Source: Pseudomonas faucium | Lineage (GTDB): Bacteria; Pseudomonadota; Gammaproteobacteria; Pseudomonadales; Pseudomonadaceae | Length of the DNA: 64,000 nucleotides | NCBI RefSeq assembly: GCF_021602585.1 | Contig: NZ_BQIP01000015.1 | Location: 1 to 64,000, forward strand | Direction of reading: 5' to 3' | Shown: positions 8,637 to 16,870 of the stretch, one piece after another | Numbering within the stretch: the first letter of the stretch is position 1 | Layout: each line of letters starts with the position of its first letter | Notes under the pieces: model-generated | Told to the model about the DNA's origin: nothing | The model's input: only the letters and a program-made list of their open reading frames with translations | Database searches by the model: none | Position numbers and translations under genes: made by a program

Positions 8637-9263
8637 TCAAATCACGCCGTTGCGGCGCGCGAAGTCGGCCAGGTCGATCAGCGAGGCCACCTTGAGCTTC
8701 TCGATCAGGCGGGCCTTGTAGGTGCTGATGGTCTTGTTGCTCAGCAGCATGGCCTCGCCGATCGCCTTGTTGCTCATGCCCTTGGCCAGTTGCTGCAGGA
8801 TCACCAGTTCGCGGTCGCTCAAGCGGGCGATGCTTTGCGCCTCGTCGTCCTCGAGCTCGCGGCGGTTGACCGTGCTCAGCGCCACCGCCGGGAAGAAGGT
8901 GTAGCCCGATAGCACCGCCACCACGGCCTTGCTCAGGGCAACCAGGTCGTCGGTCTTGGAGACGAAGCCCGAGGCGCCGGCCTTCATGCAGCGCAGCGAA
9001 TAGTTCTCGGCCGGCTGCGAGGTCAGCACCAACAGCTTGCAAGGCCGCTCCAGCCCCTTGATCCGGCTGATCACCTCCAGGCCGTCCAGGCCTGGGATGA
9101 GCAGGTCGAGAATGACGATGTCGGGGCTGCATTCGCGGGCCAGGCGCACGGCATCGACGCCATTGTCAGCCTGGCCGACCACCTCATGCTGGTCCTGGCG
9201 CAGTTGCATGCACACGCTGGCGCGTATGAAGGGGTGATCATCGACGACCAGGACCTTGGACAT
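8637..9263 (-). CDS. BvgA-like response regulator (receiver plus LuxR/FixJ HTH)
   Basis: A 208-aa response regulator. The receiver domain has the acidic pair in VVDDHP, phospho-acceptor Asp53 (IVILDLLIPGLDG), the threonine in LVLTSQP and the lysine in GFVSK. The C-terminal LuxR-type HTH is LSDRELVILQQLAKGMSNKA followed by SNKTISTYKARLIEKL. Both halves strongly resemble Bordetella BvgA, notably the recognition helix (BvgA SNKTVSTYKTRL, from memory). The ATG at 9263 follows GAGGGG; a GTG two codons earlier is the alternative. It begins 9 bases after the chaperone stop, so it is cotranscribed with the fimbrial genes. Candidate binding sites lie at 14571-14612 and 10081-10109. No cognate membrane sensor is coded nearby. 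Confidence 0.9.
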   Translation of the reverse strand: MSKVLVVDDHPFIRASVCMQLRQDQHEVVGQADNGVDAVRLARECSPDIVILDLLIPGLDGLEVISRIKGLERPCKLLVLTSQPAENYSLRCMKAGASGFVSKTDDLVALSKAVVAVLSGYTFFPAVALSTVNRRELEDDEAQSIARLSDRELVILQQLAKGMSNKAIGEAMLLSNKTISTYKARLIEKLKVASLIDLADFARRNGVI

Positions 9264-9272
9264 GGGCACCCC

Positions 9273-10004
9273 TCAGCCGCCGATCGCCAGTTCACGCCGG
9301 CGATCGCCCTCGATCAGCTCGAACTGGTAGGCCCAGCCGGCCTGGCGCGGGAACACCCGGTCGCGGCCCGGCAGCAGGTGGTGCTTGGTGGTGGTGTCGC
9401 AGCGCTGGCCATCGTTGCTGCAATGGCGAACGTGGTCGAGGATCACCGTGCTGTTGCCGCTGTTGCGCACGGAGAACTGCGCCGGCTGCTCGTCGATCGG
9501 GGTGTCGAAACGCATCTGGTTGGGCCGCACGAACAACAGCGTGCCATAGCCGGCCAGCAGGTTGACGCCGGCCTTGAGCCCTTCGCGGTACTCCTCGGCC
9601 TGCGCCTCGGAGAGGTTGAAGCCGTCCTGGGTTTCCGGGAGCACGGGCACGAAGCGCAGGCGGAAGTAGCGCTCGGCCTGCCGGTCGCCGCGGTACAGCA
9701 GGCGTACCGCCTGCATACCCTTGGCGGGCACGATCAGCCGTGCCGGGCTCGCCACCACGCCACGCTCGGCCAGGGGCAGGCTCTCCTGGTCGATTTCCCG
9801 CGGGTTGCCCTCGCGGTCGTAGACCAGCTCGGCAACGCTGACCTTGACGAAGGCAGTGGTATCGCCACCATTGCGCACGCGCTTGAGCAGGGTGCTCTTG
9901 CCTGCGCCGAGGTAGTCATACAGCGCACCCACATTGATTTCGGGCGCGGCCAGGGTAATCGAGGGCAACCACAGCAGAACAGCGATCATGCAACGGGCAT
10001 TCAT
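9273..10004 (-). CDS. Periplasmic fimbrial chaperone, alternate (CS1/alpha) type
   Basis: A 243-aa secreted protein with signal peptide MNARCMIAVLLWLPSITLA followed by two Ig-like domains. The N-terminal domain (INVGALYDYLGAGKSTLLKR) and lack of the classical PapD signature fit the CooB/CblB/CfaA-type chaperones of the CS1 fimbrial class rather than FimC-type chaperones. Two cysteines near the C-terminus (HCSNDGQRC) may form a disulfide. It should bind the major subunit and tip adhesin by donor-strand exchange and deliver them to the usher. GGAGG precedes the ATG. The 123-base gap from the adhesin carries repeats that suggest a second, internal promoter. Confidence 0.82.
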   Translation of the reverse strand: MNARCMIAVLLWLPSITLAAPEINVGALYDYLGAGKSTLLKRVRNGGDTTAFVKVSVAELVYDREGNPREIDQESLPLAERGVVASPARLIVPAKGMQAVRLLYRGDRQAERYFRLRFVPVLPETQDGFNLSEAQAEEYREGLKAGVNLLAGYGTLLFVRPNQMRFDTPIDEQPAQFSVRNSGNSTVILDHVRHCSNDGQRCDTTTKHHLLPGRDRVFPRQAGWAYQFELIEGDRRRELAIGG

Positions 10005-10040
10005 TTCAAGCCTCCAGCGAGAACGAGTGATGTCATATTG

Positions 10041-10109
10041 ATATTATCGAGTGAATTCGCCCGAGCGTCCCTTGCGCACCAGTAGGAAAAGTCGCCCACG
10101 CGAGTAGGA
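10041..10109 (-). promoter_or_regulatory. Candidate BvgA-type control region upstream of chaperone-regulator-Hpt genes
   Basis: Two identical 7-bp repeats AGTAGGA (10081-10087 and 10103-10109 on the plus strand) are exactly 22 bases apart; on the transcribed strand the nearer one reads TTTCCTA, the BvgA half-site heptad. An AT-rich TAATAT (10046-10041, minus strand) about 37 bases downstream could be a -10. This would allow autoregulation of the regulator. The evidence is sequence pattern only. Confidence 0.4.
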
Positions 10110-10127
10110 CGGATCCCAAACTGCCCC

Positions 10128-11324
10128 TCACATCTCGGCATCGAACACCACCGTCACATCACCGCGATACGTACTGCCCGGGTGCTCGAGCATCTCTTGC
10201 ACATGCTCGCGCTCCACCTCGAAGTTCAGCTGCCCGGCACGGTTGAACACGGTCGCCACCGCCTCGAACGACAGCGCCGAGCCACGCCCGGTGGGCAGGT
10301 CGAGCTTGCGTACGTCATTGCCGGCGTGGCGCACGCCATTGGGCATGCTCACCCCCACCTTGACCGGCACCTCGTGGTTGGCCGCATTGCGGATCCCGCA
10401 GCGCTCGCCCACCGGGTACTGGCACATCTTGTAGGCGGTGAACGGCCCGCTCGACCAGATCTGGAACAACAGGTCGCGCGACAGGCGCTGCGGCGGCTGC
10501 CCGCGCGACAGCCAGCCCGACCAGCCGCCAGGCGGCTCGAGCACCGCACGTTCCGAACCAGGGGGGAAGTCGATGACGAAGGCATGCTGCACGTCCAGCT
10601 CGAAGTTCAGGGTCATGCTGTTGGTGTTAAGGCTTTCGACGTTGTTGCCGAAGTCGAAGTCCATGCCCGCGCCGACCGTGTAGGTTTCGCTGCCCTGATA
10701 CAGGCCAGGCTTCATGGCCAGGGGCGAAGGCATGCTCAGGCGGTAGGCCACTGCCAGATCGCTCACGTAGGTGCGCACGGTTTCGCCGTAAGCGGCATCC
10801 GTGGCGTGCGAGGTACAAGGCTGGGGCTGTTGCGGGGTGCGCACATCCCACAGGTACATGGTCCAGCCTATATCGGTCCAGTAGGTGACCTTGTAGCTGC
10901 AGCCACCTTGGGGGTAGCGCGTGAATACCGGGTTCTTCTCGCTCGCCTCGTACACCCTCTGGCTGACGGACAAGATCTCGAAGGTCATCGGATACGAGTC
11001 GCCTGTCTGTGGGTTGGTCACCTGGATCGTGCGCCGGCCCGGCAACTTGACGTAGTACTGGTCGCGCAGGTCCGGTGCACGGGCGATCGACGTTTTCATA
11101 TAGGAGACCGGCAGGCCGACCGTCTGCACACCCATGCAGTGGGTGGGCCACTGGCCACAAAAGCCCGCCTGGCGCGTGGTGTTCTCGAAGCGGCCACTGG
11201 CTTCGCCGCGGTACTTGGCGGTGAAGGTGACCTGCGCCGCGTCGGCTGGCAGCAGCGCCGACAGGCCGAGCAAGGCCAGGAGCCAGCGCGCCAGGCGCGG
11301 GCGTGGTACAGGTACAGCGGGCAT
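10128..11324 (-). CDS. Fimbrial tip adhesin/initiator, CblD/CooD-like
   Basis: A 398-aa secreted protein following the usher. The signal peptide is RLARWLLALLGLSALLPADA. The mature part has paired cysteines (CGQWPTHC; CQYPVGERC; GGCSYKV with QPCTSH) and a C-terminal pilin-like domain ending DVTVVFDAEM, which fits tip-located CooD/CblD/CfaE-type minor subunits that initiate assembly and bind host or plant surfaces. The start at 11324 has an AAGGA site at good spacing. An alternative ATG at 11402 overlaps the usher stop (TGATG) and would add 26 residues before the signal peptide. The ligand is unknown. Confidence 0.78.
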   Translation of the reverse strand: MPAVPVPRPRLARWLLALLGLSALLPADAAQVTFTAKYRGEASGRFENTTRQAGFCGQWPTHCMGVQTVGLPVSYMKTSIARAPDLRDQYYVKLPGRRTIQVTNPQTGDSYPMTFEILSVSQRVYEASEKNPVFTRYPQGGCSYKVTYWTDIGWTMYLWDVRTPQQPQPCTSHATDAAYGETVRTYVSDLAVAYRLSMPSPLAMKPGLYQGSETYTVGAGMDFDFGNNVESLNTNSMTLNFELDVQHAFVIDFPPGSERAVLEPPGGWSGWLSRGQPPQRLSRDLLFQIWSSGPFTAYKMCQYPVGERCGIRNAANHEVPVKVGVSMPNGVRHAGNDVRKLDLPTGRGSALSFEAVATVFNRAGQLNFEVEREHVQEMLEHPGSTYRGDVTVVFDAEM

Positions 11325-11401
11325 CGGCAGGTTCCTTGTGTGTGCGATGGCGTGCGGGGCTCGGCCCGGCACTGGCTGGGCGCCAACGGTAAGCAGCCTC
11401 A

Positions 11402-13903
11402 TCAGCTCTCCCCTCCCTCGCCGTTGGCCGCCGTGCTGGCCCAACCTTTGGGCACGCAGCGCAAGTCGCCGGCCAGCAGTACGTCGTCTTCGCGCTGCAG
11501 GCCCGCCGGGTCGAGTTTCAGCAGGCAGGCAGCGGCGCCAGCGCTGCGGATCTCCAGGGTCGGGGTGGACTCGCTCATTTCCACGGTGAAGTGCCCGTCC
11601 ACCTCGCTGACCCCGCGGCTGGCGTGGTTCATCACCAGCGCACCGCGCATGGGTTGCCCCTGGGCATCGAGCAGGCGCCCCAGCACGGTGACCGTGCGCA
11701 TCACGTGCAGTTGGCGATACTCCACGCCGCCGCGGTTGAGGTGGTAGTCGACGCTCGAGGGCTGGATCACCGCCGCCGTGCTCTCGCCTTCTTCGAAGTC
11801 GAACTGCACATGGCCCGATTTGAACGCGGTGACCGGGATGATGTTGCGCCCTGGATGCAGCCGTGCGCTGCTTCCCAAGTGGTCATCGGCACGCAGGCGC
11901 AGGTCGGGCAAGTCGGTGTCGACGTCGACGATCAGGCCGGCTTCGTGGGGCAGGTACTGGCCGCTCATGGCCACCTTGCCAGCGCCGACCGCCACCATGC
12001 TTTCCAGGTTCAGCCCGCCACTGACCTCGCCGTTGTAGGACGACTGCTGGACATAGGCATCACCATGCAGCAACGGGTTCTCGAAGTTGGCATGGCCCGC
12101 CAGGCCTGCGCCGTAGCGGTCCAGCGTGGTGGTGGCGGTGAGCGTTCGCAGCGCGCCGAGCTCGACGTCCTGCTGGTACGACACCGAGGCGTTCTGGTCG
12201 CGGCCACCATCGCGCGAGGTACGGCTGCCGACGCTCGCCGAAATGCGCTTGCCCGGCTCGCCCAGGCTCATGCTCAGGCTCAGGTTGACGCCGCGGCTGC
12301 GCTGCTCGTCGGTGGCACGGGTACCCGGCCGGTCGAACAGCGACAAGCGCCAGGTGGCATCGGAGCCGCCGAGCTTGCCGAAGTACGACCAGCCCACGTC
12401 ATAGCTCATGCCGCTGGACTCACCGCTGCTGCGCGCCACCCGCACGGTCGCGGTGTGGCGTGAGTCCAGGCGCTGGTTCAGCGACAGCGAGGTCTGGCTG
12501 TTCTGCTGGCGGATCGGGCCGCCATCGAGGTCGCGCGCCGCTTCGATCCACGAGCGGTTGTGGCTGAGCACCAGCGACCCCAGGTCGTGGCTGAAGATGC
12601 CCTGCAGGTCGTATCCGGTGCCGTAGCCTTGGGTCTCGAAGACGTTGGCGTACAGCGTGGTGCGGTCGCGCGGGGTCCAGTCCAGCGAGGTGCCGTATTG
12701 CAGGCGATCGTCGATGCGCTGGGCCGAAAGCCCCAGCACGGCGCGCGGGTGCAGCAGGTAGTTGGCCATGAGGCCGGCGCTGAGGCTGTCCTGGTAATCG
12801 TCCTGCCAATTGTTCAGCAGGCTGTCCTGGCGCCCGAGGTACGCGTTGTAGCGCCAGCGTGAATCGGTGGCGCTCCAGTTGGACGGCTTGTAGATGAATT
12901 CCTGGGTGCGTGAACTGACCTGGCCATCTTCGACCAGGCGCACCTCGACCTCGTAGATGCCGCCGGGCAGCACCCGCGTGTCCAGGGTCTGCAGGCCGGG
13001 TTGTACCGGCTGGCTGTTGATCAGCACGCCATTGCGGTAGATCTCCACCACGCCCGGGCGGTCCGGGGTGACGTAGATGGGGGTGGCGCTGGGGCTGGCG
13101 ATGTCGATGGCAAGGCTGTCGCTGCTGCCGAACATCACGCCCAAGGTGGTATCCGGGCTGCTGCCGAATGAACGCGGTTGGCGCGCCAGGCCTTGAGCGG
13201 CCGGGGTGAAGTAGCCCAGGCGGTAGAAGTGGTCCTCGTGCAGCCGTTCGCTGTACAGCTGGTCGAGGCGGTAGCGGGTGCCCTGCTCGCTGTCGCTGCC
13301 GCGGTCGAGCTGGCCATCGGCGACGCCGGTCCAGTTGCCGAGGCTGGTCTGGCCTTGCAAGGCATAGCGGCCGCTGGTCTCGCGGCCATCGCCAACCAGG
13401 TTGAGCTGGTTGCGCAGCAGCAGGCCATGGCTGCCCTGTTCAGGCAGGCGGTGATAGCGGGCGGCAACGTCCTTGGCTTCGGCCTGGTCGGTGAGCACCG
13501 ACAACTGCGAGTTGACCAGGCTGTAGTGCAAGGCACGCAAGCCATCGACGCAGTCGCTTTGGCAATCGCCCAACGGCCGGCCGTCAGCCAGCCGCTCCTG
13601 CCAGCGACGGCGCAGGCTTTCAGGCTCGGTGCTGTCCAGGGTTTCGGTGAATTCGAGCAGTTGCACGCGCTGGTCGCGCGACAGCACCACCATCGCGTCG
13701 CCCAGGTAGCGGCCATCGAGGTCGACCCGGACCGCCAGCGGCACCTCGAAAAAGTGCCCTTCGAATTCGCGCGGCAGGCCCTCGGCCTGAACCAGGCCGG
13801 GGACCACCGAGCGGGGTGCATCTGCCCACGCAGGCAAGGCAGCGGACAACGCGCCTACGCCAAACAAACCGCGCAGCGCAGCGATGAATGAGTTCTTGGT
13901 CAT
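11402..13903 (-). CDS. Outer-membrane usher, TcfC/CooC family
   Basis: An 833-aa outer-membrane usher of the alternate chaperone-usher class. After a signal peptide (MTKNSFIAALRGLFGVGALS AALPAWA, split here for length) come an N-terminal subunit-binding region, a long beta-barrel with many aromatic and serine-rich strands, an E-set/plug-like insertion (PGVVEIYRNGVLINSQPVQP), and C-terminal plug domains with a GRLLDAQGQPMRGALVMNHA carboxypeptidase-like segment. It would export and polymerise the fimbrial subunits. It begins 98 bases after the major subunit, beyond an intercistronic hairpin, and overlaps or abuts the adhesin gene. Full length for the family, no lesions seen. Confidence 0.88.
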   Translation of the reverse strand: MTKNSFIAALRGLFGVGALSAALPAWADAPRSVVPGLVQAEGLPREFEGHFFEVPLAVRVDLDGRYLGDAMVVLSRDQRVQLLEFTETLDSTEPESLRRRWQERLADGRPLGDCQSDCVDGLRALHYSLVNSQLSVLTDQAEAKDVAARYHRLPEQGSHGLLLRNQLNLVGDGRETSGRYALQGQTSLGNWTGVADGQLDRGSDSEQGTRYRLDQLYSERLHEDHFYRLGYFTPAAQGLARQPRSFGSSPDTTLGVMFGSSDSLAIDIASPSATPIYVTPDRPGVVEIYRNGVLINSQPVQPGLQTLDTRVLPGGIYEVEVRLVEDGQVSSRTQEFIYKPSNWSATDSRWRYNAYLGRQDSLLNNWQDDYQDSLSAGLMANYLLHPRAVLGLSAQRIDDRLQYGTSLDWTPRDRTTLYANVFETQGYGTGYDLQGIFSHDLGSLVLSHNRSWIEAARDLDGGPIRQQNSQTSLSLNQRLDSRHTATVRVARSSGESSGMSYDVGWSYFGKLGGSDATWRLSLFDRPGTRATDEQRSRGVNLSLSMSLGEPGKRISASVGSRTSRDGGRDQNASVSYQQDVELGALRTLTATTTLDRYGAGLAGHANFENPLLHGDAYVQQSSYNGEVSGGLNLESMVAVGAGKVAMSGQYLPHEAGLIVDVDTDLPDLRLRADDHLGSSARLHPGRNIIPVTAFKSGHVQFDFEEGESTAAVIQPSSVDYHLNRGGVEYRQLHVMRTVTVLGRLLDAQGQPMRGALVMNHASRGVSEVDGHFTVEMSESTPTLEIRSAGAAACLLKLDPAGLQREDDVLLAGDLRCVPKGWASTAANGEGGES

Positions 13904-13927
13904 TTTCTTATTGGCAGGCAGGCCCCA

Positions 13928-13960
13928 CCTTCACCGCCGAGGCAACCCCCGGGGTGAAGG
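13928..13960 (-). promoter_or_regulatory. Intercistronic stem-loop between major subunit and usher genes
   Basis: CCTTCACC (13928-13935) pairs perfectly with GGTGAAGG (13953-13960). There is no T-run, so it is not a full terminator. Hairpins in this position commonly stabilise pilin mRNA and lower downstream usher expression. Confidence 0.55.
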
Positions 13961-14001
13961 ACGGGTAACACAACGAATGAAAGGTTGAGCCGTCGCAGGC
14001 C

Positions 14002-14481
14002 TTACGGCGCGGCGGTTTCGAACATCATGCTGACAAGGCCTTGGTAGCTGCCCGGTACATAGCCGGTGGAAGGTGCCGCTTGAGCGGCGATCTCGAAGCC
14101 AACCAGCGCGCCCGGTGCAGCCTGGGCTTGCGAGATCACTTCGGTGGGGGTGGTGGACAGGGTGGTGTCGGCCACTTTCACATCCAGGCCGATGCTGTTG
14201 ACGCCACTGGTGATGGCTGCAGGCGACAGCAGGTAGGCCGAGATCGGGCCGATGGTGCTCTTGACCTGCAGCTGCTTGCTGACCGGTTGCAGCTCGCTGC
14301 GGAACGAGTTCCAGGCGAGTTCCTGCGGGTCGTTCATCCAGTTGCCGCCCACCGGCTCAACGTAGAAGCTGTCGGTCGGTACCTGGGCAGTGACTTGAAC
14401 CTGCTTTTCGATGGGGTCAGCGGCATGGGCGGCGGCGGCGGTGAACAATGCCAGGGGAAGGGCCATGAAAAGACGTTTCAC
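14002..14481 (-). CDS. CS1-type fimbrial major subunit
   Basis: A 159-aa secreted pilin. Signal peptide MKRLFMALPLALFTAAAAHA, then a mature N-terminus ADPIEKQVQVTAQVPTDSFY that matches the CS1/CblA major-subunit pattern (xDPIxKxIxVTAxVD). There are no cysteines, as expected for this class and unlike FimA-type pilins. It ends with SYQGLVSMMFETAAP, the donor-strand-type beta segment. The start is GTG at 14481, behind a strong AAGGAG site. It is the first gene of the fimbrial operon, with tandem repeats and an inverted repeat upstream. The protein would be the bulk subunit of a thin surface fibre. Confidence 0.88.
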   Translation of the reverse strand: MKRLFMALPLALFTAAAAHAADPIEKQVQVTAQVPTDSFYVEPVGGNWMNDPQELAWNSFRSELQPVSKQLQVKSTIGPISAYLLSPAAITSGVNSIGLDVKVADTTLSTTPTEVISQAQAAPGALVGFEIAAQAAPSTGYVPGSYQGLVSMMFETAAP

Positions 14482-14512
14482 GAATAGATCTCCTTGAAAG
14501 GGGGTGTTGGTG

Positions 14513-14532
14513 CAACTGCGTTATTGCAGTTG
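14513..14532 (-). promoter_or_regulatory. Inverted repeat in the fimbrial operon leader
   Basis: CAACTGC (14513-14519) and GCAGTTG (14526-14532) form a perfect 7-bp inverted repeat with a 6-base spacer, about 30 bases upstream of the major-subunit start. It could be an operator or an RNA hairpin in the leader. Confidence 0.45.
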
Positions 14533-14570
14533 GCAAGGCGAATTATTCGTGGTTGCCCAGGTGCGTTGAG

Positions 14571-14612
14571 TAAGACCGTTCCCAGCGAATGTAAGAAATT
14601 TCCCAAGCGATG
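14571..14612 (-). promoter_or_regulatory. Tandem 21-bp BvgA/RcsB-like boxes upstream of the fimbrial operon
   Basis: Two contiguous 21-bp units (14571-14591 and 14592-14612) share 14 of 21 positions. Each starts TAAGA and contains TTCCCA; the second core, TAAGAAATTTCCCA, is an inverted heptad (TTTCTTA facing TTTCCCA). It matches the Bordetella fha high-affinity BvgA site as I remember it in 13 of 14 positions. They lie 90-130 bases upstream of the major-subunit start, where an activator would sit. The likely ligand is the BvgA-like regulator coded at the end of the block. Confidence 0.6.
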
Positions 14613-14638
14613 CAAAATGCCACCACCCAGAAACGACA

Positions 14639-14660
14639 ACGCCCCGGCAAGCCGGGGCGT
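14639..14660 (-). terminator. Intrinsic terminator after actP
   Basis: ACGCCCCGGC and its complement GCCGGGGCGT form a near-uninterrupted stem with an AA loop. On the minus strand a moderately T-rich tract follows. It ends the yjcH-actP transcript and separates it from the fimbrial control region. Confidence 0.65.
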
Positions 14661-14680
14661 GGTTCAGGTGCAGCCAGGTA

Positions 14681-16345
14681 TCAGTGCGAAACCGCGCCAC
14701 TGGCCCCAAGGCCGGTTTGCGAGCGGACGAACTGCGGGTAGAACAGCGCACGCTCGTCGTCGGCCGCCTTGGACTTGTCGGTGACCGAGAAGAACCAGAT
14801 GCTGACGAAGGCGATGGCCATCGAGAACAGCGCCGGGTACTCGTAGGGGTAGATGGGCTTCTCGTGGCCGAGGATCTGCACCCAGATGGTCGGGCCGAGA
14901 ATCATCAGCGTCACTGCACTGATCAGGCCCAGCCAGCCGCCGATCATGGCGCCGCGGGTGGTCAGTTTCTTCCAGTACATCGAAAGCAGCAGCACCGGGA
15001 AGTTGCAGCTGGCGGCGATGGAGAACGCCAGGCCTACCATGAAGGCGATGTTCTGCTTCTCGAACAGGATGCCCAGGCCGATCGCCAGCACGCCCAGGGC
15101 GACGGTGGTGATCTTCGACACGCGGATCTCGTCCTTGTCGTTGGCCTTGCCCTTGCGCCATACGCTGGCGTACAGGTCATGGGACACCGCCGAGGCACCG
15201 GCCAGGGTCAGGCCGGCCACCACCGCCAGGATGGTGGCGAAGGCTACCGCCGAGATGAAGCCGAGGAAGATGCTGCCACCCACGGCATCGGCCAGGTGCA
15301 CCGCCGCCATGTTGTTGCCGCCCAGCAGGGCGCCGGCGGCGTCCTTGAAGTCCGGGTTGGTGCTGACCAGCAGGATCGCGCCGAAGCCGATGATGAAGGT
15401 CAGGATGTAGAAGTAGCCGATGAAGCCGGTGGCGTAGAGCACGCTCTTGCGCGCTTCCTTGGCGTCACTGACGGTGAAGAAGCGCATCAGGATGTGCGGC
15501 AGGCCAGCGGTACCGAACATCAGCGCCAGGCCCAGGGAGAAGGCCGAGATCGGGTCCTTGACCAGGCCGCCCGGGCTCATGATCGCCTCGCCCTTGGCGT
15601 GCACCTTGATTGCCTCGGAGAACAGCGTGTTGAAGTCGAAGCCCACGTGCTTCATCACCATCAGCGCCATGAAGCTGGCACCGGAGAGCAGCAGCACCGC
15701 CTTGATGATCTGCACCCAGGTGGTGGCCAGCATGCCGCCGAACAGCACGTACAGGCACATCAGGATGCCCACCAGGATCACCGCCACGTGGTAGTCCAGG
15801 CCGAACAGCAGCTCGATCAGCTTGCCGGCGCCGACCATCTGCGCGATCAGGTAGAAGGCCACCACCACCAGCGAGCCGGAGGCCGACAGGGTGCGGATTT
15901 CCTTTTGCCCGAGGCGGTACGAGGCCACGTCGGCAAAGGTGTACTTGCCCAGGTTGCGCAGGCGTTCGGCGATCAGGAAGAGGATGATCGGCCAGCCGAC
16001 CAGAAAGCCGATCGAGTAGATCAGGCCGTCGTAGCCGGAGGTGAACACCAGCGCGGAAATACCCAGGAACGAGGCCGCCGACATGTAGTCGCCGGCAATC
16101 GCCAGGCCGTTCTGAAAACCAGTGATCTTGCCGCCGGCGGCGTAGTAGTCGGCGGCCGACTTGTTGCGCTTGGAGGCCCAGTAGGTGATGCCCAGGGTGA
16201 AGGCGACGAAGGCCACGAACATGGCGATCGCGGAAATGTTCAGCGGCTGTTTCTGCACCTCGCCGCTGATGGCATCGGCGGCCCATACGGCGGGTGCGAA
16301 AGCGCCGCAGGCCAGGACGGCCAGGGCTTTGGCGTGGCGAATCAT
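14681..16345 (-). CDS. actP: Cation/acetate symporter ActP
   Basis: A 554-aa sodium:solute symporter family (SLC5-like) membrane protein with about 13 helices after a cleavable-looking N-terminus ([22 protein letters not shown]). Family motifs include [22 protein letters not shown] and [20 protein letters not shown], typical of ActP/YjcG, which takes up acetate and other short carboxylates. It overlaps the upstream yjcH gene by 4 bases (ATGA), the standard arrangement for this pair. In many gamma-proteobacteria the pair follows acs; here acs is not adjacent. Regulation by a CrbS/R-type system is known for related species, and a CrbS-like kinase is coded at 55.5 kb. Confidence 0.93.
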   Translation of the reverse strand: MIRHAKALAVLACGAFAPAVWAADAISGEVQKQPLNISAIAMFVAFVAFTLGITYWASKRNKSAADYYAAGGKITGFQNGLAIAGDYMSAASFLGISALVFTSGYDGLIYSIGFLVGWPIILFLIAERLRNLGKYTFADVASYRLGQKEIRTLSASGSLVVVAFYLIAQMVGAGKLIELLFGLDYHVAVILVGILMCLYVLFGGMLATTWVQIIKAVLLLSGASFMALMVMKHVGFDFNTLFSEAIKVHAKGEAIMSPGGLVKDPISAFSLGLALMFGTAGLPHILMRFFTVSDAKEARKSVLYATGFIGYFYILTFIIGFGAILLVSTNPDFKDAAGALLGGNNMAAVHLADAVGGSIFLGFISAVAFATILAVVAGLTLAGASAVSHDLYASVWRKGKANDKDEIRVSKITTVALGVLAIGLGILFEKQNIAFMVGLAFSIAASCNFPVLLLSMYWKKLTTRGAMIGGWLGLISAVTLMILGPTIWVQILGHEKPIYPYEYPALFSMAIAFVSIWFFSVTDKSKAADDERALFYPQFVRSQTGLGASGAVSH

Positions 16346-16653
16346 TGTTGCGCCTCCTTCAGGATGGCCTTGTTCAGCTCATCGAATTCACCGTTGGCGC
16401 GGCGCACGTAGATGGCGGTCAGGACGAATGCCGAAACGATCAGGCCGACGCCCAGGGGAATGCCCCAGGTAATCGACGACTCGGGGCTGAGCTTGGCGCC
16501 CAGCAGATGAGGACCGTAGGCGATCAGGAGGATGAAGGCGCAGTAGAGGCCGAGCATGATCGCCGAGAGGACCCAGGCGAACCGTTCGCGTTTGCTGACC
16601 AGCTCCTTGAAACGGGGGCTGTTTTGTATCGAGAGGTAAATGCTGTCGTTCAT
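16342..16653 (-). CDS. yjcH: DUF485 membrane protein YjcH
   Basis: A 103-aa inner-membrane protein with two helices ([20 protein letters not shown] and [20 protein letters not shown]) and the DUF485 N-terminal motif [16 protein letters not shown]. It is the usual partner of ActP and probably helps its function or assembly, though no mechanism is proven. The ATG at 16653 is preceded by AGGAC; a longer frame to 16701 has no ribosome site. It overlaps actP by 4 bases, so the two are translationally coupled. Confidence 0.88.
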   Translation of the reverse strand: MNDSIYLSIQNSPRFKELVSKRERFAWVLSAIMLGLYCAFILLIAYGPHLLGAKLSPESSITWGIPLGVGLIVSAFVLTAIYVRRANGEFDELNKAILKEAQQ

Positions 16654-16780
16654 TGTTTTTGTCCTAGCAGCACAGGTAGGGGATGGAACCCACACCGTCA
16701 CTTTATGCTGCCGTTGAACGCCAACCAGACGACCTTAGTCTTAGATGCAACACTGTTTTACAGGATCAGTAACAAAGTAG

Positions 16781-16860
16781 CGGCCAGTTTGGCCTTATCG
16801 CCGGCAAGCCGGCGCCCCCAATGCGGGAGCCGGCTTGCCGGCGACAAGGCCACACTGGCC
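16781..16860. repeat. REP element pair (type A)
   Basis: Inverted REP arms flank a short spacer, with outer arms GGCCAGTTTGGCC and GGCCACACTGGCC. It lies between yjcH (upstream region) and the 3' end of the betaine-type binding protein gene. Confidence 0.9.
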
Positions 16861-16870
16861 CTCGAATCAA

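Noticed and set aside
8155-9132. 325-aa open frame that would extend the Hpt protein far upstream
   Set aside because: The upstream part lies inside the response-regulator gene in another frame and is proline/arginine-rich noise; the Hpt starts at 8610 behind its own ribosome site.
14684-16411. 575-aa plus-strand open frame opposite actP
   Set aside because: Low-complexity Glu/Gly/His/Gln composition typical of the antisense of a membrane protein; actP itself is clear.
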